Source of the DNA: Rhodamnia argentea
Lineage: Eukaryota; Streptophyta; Magnoliopsida; Myrtales; Myrtaceae
Reading direction: 5' to 3'
Length of the DNA stretch: 64,000 nt
Assembly: GCF_020921035.1 (NCBI RefSeq)
Contig: NC_063157.1
Location: forward strand, 10,886,001-10,950,000
Shown here piece after piece: positions 60,361 to 64,000 of this stretch. The first letter of the stretch is position 1. Each line of letters begins with the position of its first letter. The notes under the pieces are model-generated. The model was given only the letters and a program-made list of their open reading frames with translations. It was not told the origin of the DNA and made no database searches. A program made the position numbers and the translations under genes.

Positions 60361-63300
60361 ATGGGGCTAGGGTTGTTGGCTTCGAGGGCGCTAAGACCGG
60401 CGACCTCGAGGCTCCTCCGGAACCCGAGGGATGGGTTCATCAGGACGATCGTGTCCACGCCGGAGCTCCAGAGCCCCGAGGCGTCGGCCGCCCAAGCTCA
60501 GTCCGATCCGACTCCGGATCTCCCGCCCCGGAAGCCCCTCGCAGGCGCCCGGGTCCATTTCCCAAGCCCGGAGGACGCGATCGAGGTGTTCGTGGATGGT
60601 TACCCGGTGAAGATCCCCAAGGGCATGACGGTCCTGCAGGCTTGCGAGGTCGCCGGCGTTGATATCCCGAGGTTCTGTTACCACAGTCGGCTGTCGATCG
60701 CCGGGAACTGTAGAATGTGTTTGGTCGAGGTTGAGAAGTCTCCGAAGCCTGTTGCTTCTTGCGCTATGCCTGCGCTTCCTGGTAATTGGGGGAGGGAGGG
60801 GTATTCCTTGTTTTCCACAGATGTTGCTTTTAAATTTCAATGCGTTTACTCTTAGTTTATTATAATTTGGACTTTGGTTCGAACTGATTTATCTAACTAC
60901 GTACTCATGGGGTCTAAGTTAATGATGTGATAATCTAGACTTCGTTCCTTCCTATCTTCTGACTTTGTTGTTGTTCTTGGTGTAAGATTCTGCAATTCGT
61001 TATTGGCTTTATGCTTATCACTAGTAAAACGAATCAGTTATAGTGGCTAATATCAAGACGCATATGCATTCAACAATGTTCTATACTTGGTTAGATGAAG
61101 GCTGTGCGTATATTATTGATTGATAGGATATTCCTCTGGTTTTGTGCAATATTTTCACCAGTTGGGTGTCTGAAATTTCAATGACCCAGTTCCTGCAGTT
61201 GTCACTTATGTCGATTGGAGTTTCCAATTTCTGGAGAATCTGTTGAAGACTGTGGGTTACTTTTGGACGGCATTCTTATAATTAAAATTTTAACTGTCAG
61301 GGATGAAGATCAAGACGGATACTCCAATTGCTAAGAAAGCACGAGAAGGGGTGATGGAGTTCTTGTTGATGAATCATCCCTTAGATTGTCCAATTTGTGA
61401 CCAAGGTGGAGAGTGTGATCTTCAGGATCAATCTATGGCTTTCGGGTCTGATCGAGGACGGTTCACTGAAGTGAAGAGATCAGTGGTCGATAAGAATCTT
61501 GGCCCTCTTGTAAAGACTGTCATGACTCGCTGTATCCAGTGTACAAGGTTAGCATTTTCGTTTAATTAGCATCTGTGATTTCGCCCACAACATGTTTTGT
61601 TTTTCTTCCAGTTATTATAACATTGATTTACTTGGGGAACTGGACAATTCTTCATTGCTAATTATGTACAGCAGTGGTTATTTAGTGTATATGTGATACA
61701 TTCATTCACAGTGTGATTGTTTTGGTCTTTTGAATGAAAAAGTTATGTTTTTGGTAGTCAAAAGGGATTTATAGAGGTCTTTCATGTACTCTTTTCCAAT
61801 TCCAAGCTGTAAGCACAACATCAGCAATTAGTATCATCCCTTTTAAATAGGGATTGGGATGGGCAGGCTTCGAACTTGGTAATCGGGATTTATTGTTGGT
61901 ATGACTTGATGGCATATCTTTGGCAGCTGAACTGCTTGCCAAAATAGAATTCGGATTAGCAAATATGCATTCAGATAGTGAATTAGGAAAAAAATAAGTT
62001 GTTTCTGGGACAACATGGGAAAACTTGACAAGTTCAGCAATCAGGATGGAAATCATGTTGGAAAGTGCAAAGCTTTTACACGTGAAGATAACTCTAGGGA
62101 GAGGGCACAAATGGGGAAAAATGTGACAAGTGGAAGGATCAAGATGCCGCCAAGTGTAGCCAGCCCCTAAGTCACATTTCTAATCATCTTCTCCTTGTGC
62201 CACTTGTCATAATCTGAAGGTGATGATTGCTTCCCCACTCCCACTAAAATTGGACTTCCCTCTCCCCCATACACGCCACTCCCAAGAAAACCAATGATTG
62301 TCTCTCCACTTACAGTTTTATCCCAACCTTTCATCTACTTTCCTTATGCAGGGTTCATATACATGGCCATAGAGACAAATTTTTGTATTGTCTCCTTTTG
62401 CTGGTTCACCATGTTTCACAACCTCACTAAGTGAAGCTTTTTCCTTTTTTCCCCCCTTCCCCTCTTTATTTGGCCGCACGCTACCAAAGCACTTTCAAGT
62501 ACTACTCATGGGGAAGAATTGGATGAATTGCATAAGCCATATACATATATGTATTTCATGTGCTTTGAAAATTGGTGATTAAATCAATGTGATGTTACGT
62601 TTGCCGATGCCTAAAATGTTCTTGGAGGACTAACAGGAAGAGATGCAATTCCATGTAAGCAGGTTCCATCATGTGATTTTCATTTAGGATATGCCAGATT
62701 TGTCAAAATTTCCGAGATAATGGTGCCATGAAACTAGAGTTTCCATAAAGCTGGGTGTTCTCGTTGGGAAGTTGTTTACTTGAGGGCAGGTGAATATAAT
62801 TTCCCACAAAAATCATACTGGTGATTAACCAAAATTGAAAGAAGCAAATTCTTAGGATACCTCACTAACTTTTTTAGATTATTTTATGCTATCCAGTAAC
62901 CCACCAGTTTTCTGACAATTCACCTTTGGCAGCTTTTCTTCAATGATGTCCCGTCCTGGTTTGAAGTTCTGCATGTCTTATTTCTTGTGATGGGTTTTTG
63001 CTTCTGAATATTCTTTTGGATTGCTGATCCACTTTACTTAACATGGGTGAACCTGTTGAAGCTTTTTCACTTTTCATTTCATGTCTTTTAGTGTGTGCAA
63101 CATTTTGGCCGACTTTCTACTATCTTTATGGAAGCTGTTTCCTGTAAATTTCCCTTAGAGATTGTTCTTTTTTGGGCTTATATGATAAACTTAGAACTTG
63201 TTTCCTTTATCTAGAGTATCTTTCGACATCACACTTGCTTGGTGTACTAGCTTAGCTAATAATATTTTCAAGTCTAGTTTAAAATTGGGATTGATCTTCT

Positions 63301-63696
63301 CTTATTCTTTCATACTTTACGGGGTGCACTATGTGATTATTGTGTGCACTTGGTTATCCTCTTCTATCCGTTGCTTACATAGGTATGTACTCTTCTGACA
63401 GATGTGTCAGGTTTGCAACCGAGATTGCTGGTGTTCAAGATCTTGGCATGCTGGGACGTGGTAGTGGAGAGGAAATTGGGACTTATGTGGAAAAACTCAT
63501 GACAAGTGAACTTTCTGGAAATGTAATTGATATTTGTCCTGTTGGTGCTCTAACCTCTAAGCCCTTTGCATTTAAGGCTCGAAATTGGGAGTTAAAAGGA
63601 ACAGAGACAATTGATGTTACAGATGCAGTTGGTTCAAACATCCGGATTGATAGCCGTGGTCCAGAGGTTCTGCGCATCCTTCCGCGGTTGAATGAG
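60361..63696 (+). CDS. NDUFS1: NADH dehydrogenase Fe-S protein 1, mitochondrial (complex I 75-kDa subunit), N-terminal 321 residues
   Basis: Exons 60361-60781, 61301-61547 and 63402-63696 join in frame (phase 1, phase 2) and the third ends at a GTAACT donor after LNE, so the gene continues beyond the window; the family is about 740-750 residues. An Arg-rich presequence ([16 protein letters not shown]) targets mitochondria. All iron-sulfur ligands of the NADH-side part are present: 2Fe-2S N1b Cys106, 117, 120, 134; N5 His166, Cys170, 173, 179 ([15 protein letters not shown]); N4 Cys218, 221, 224, 268 (CIQCTRCVRF, ICPVGAL). The protein carries electrons from the flavoprotein toward ubiquinone in complex I. 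Intron 2 is long (1854 bases), with no element recognised. No lesion seen. Confidence 0.95.
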
Positions 63697-64000
63697 GTAA
63701 CTATTCATACTGTACTTCCCGCCAGATTTGGTTCTTAACTATAAAAGCGAATTCTTTCAAGGGAAGTCTTGTTTATTGTGGCTTCAGTTGACAGGTTTTC
63801 TTCTTTGACTAGCTTAAAAAATTGTCTGTCTAGATTTTGTATTCTGGGTTTCAGAATAAAAGTGCAAGCAGAAAATAGTGTTTCTTGTTTGCAATAAGAA
63901 ACCTACTTAAGAACGGAGTTTCTTCTGAAGTTATAGAATCATAATTCAGTTTTGGTTGATTGAGGTGACTTGCTCTAGTTGGTGGAAATTGCTCTAAAGG
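63697..64000 (+). other. Start of NDUFS1 intron 3 (window ends inside)
   Basis: GT-rich, T-rich intron-like sequence after the GTAACT donor. The next coding exon is outside the window. Confidence 0.7.

Noticed and set aside
61548-63401. Search for a transposon or nested gene in the long NDUFS1 intron 2
   Set aside because: No inverted repeats, target duplication or coding signal could be established by eye.

Overview
The window is nuclear DNA of a flowering plant. The evidence is plant-specific gene families (TMK receptor kinase, SABATH and DUF248-like methyltransferases, terpene synthase, subtilase), GT-AG introns, Ty1/copia, LINE and hAT elements, and long AT-rich intergenic stretches. I infer a woody core eudicot, possibly Myrtaceae (eucalypt-like), from the terpene-synthase relic and the type of foldback repeats. 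That placement is an inference and not proven.

Layout. 0-5 kb: a small TIR element with gene-like GC-rich DNA (518-1177), then a 5'-truncated, decayed LINE (about 1690-4010, minus strand) that abuts a decayed copy of an unrecognised gene (4010-5135). 5.2-18.9 kb: an old segmental duplication. Blocks at 4020-5135, 7885-8345 and 9000-10200 recur at 14570-15660, 16795-17250 and 17600-18886. Between them lie a terpene-synthase relic, an hAT MITE with a clean target-site duplication, and several foldback elements. The right copy leads directly into an intact TMK-type receptor kinase (18959-22140). The left copy stops about 75 bases before where the start codon would be, so it is an orphan promoter/5'UTR copy. 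22-33 kb has no gene: it holds foldback elements of 0.3-1.5 kb and AT-rich DNA.

33-45 kb: an intact single-exon Golgi-type SAM-dependent methyltransferase gene (33525-34724), a fragment of an LRR-VIII-1 receptor kinase, and a damaged Ty1/copia element with one LTR (37757 to about 44933). Its reverse transcriptase breaks off and is fused to an unrelated ORF region. 44.9-55.6 kb is a graveyard of intron-bearing gene relics on both strands: subtilase, ABC1K9-like kinase, ankyrin-Raf kinase exon, SABATH methyltransferase, kinase C-terminal exon and LRR fragment, plus a SINE.

56.5-64 kb: two intact divergent genes. On the minus strand is a three-exon MMD1/At1g33420-type PHD-finger protein (56528-59023). 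On the plus strand is NDUFS1, the 75-kDa subunit of mitochondrial complex I (60361 onward, running off the window end), with a cluster of GGCCCA Site II motifs upstream.

The functional content is therefore four genes: a plasma-membrane receptor kinase, a Golgi-type methyltransferase, a nuclear PHD protein and a respiratory-chain subunit. I see no evidence that they work in one pathway. The rest records duplication and transposition.
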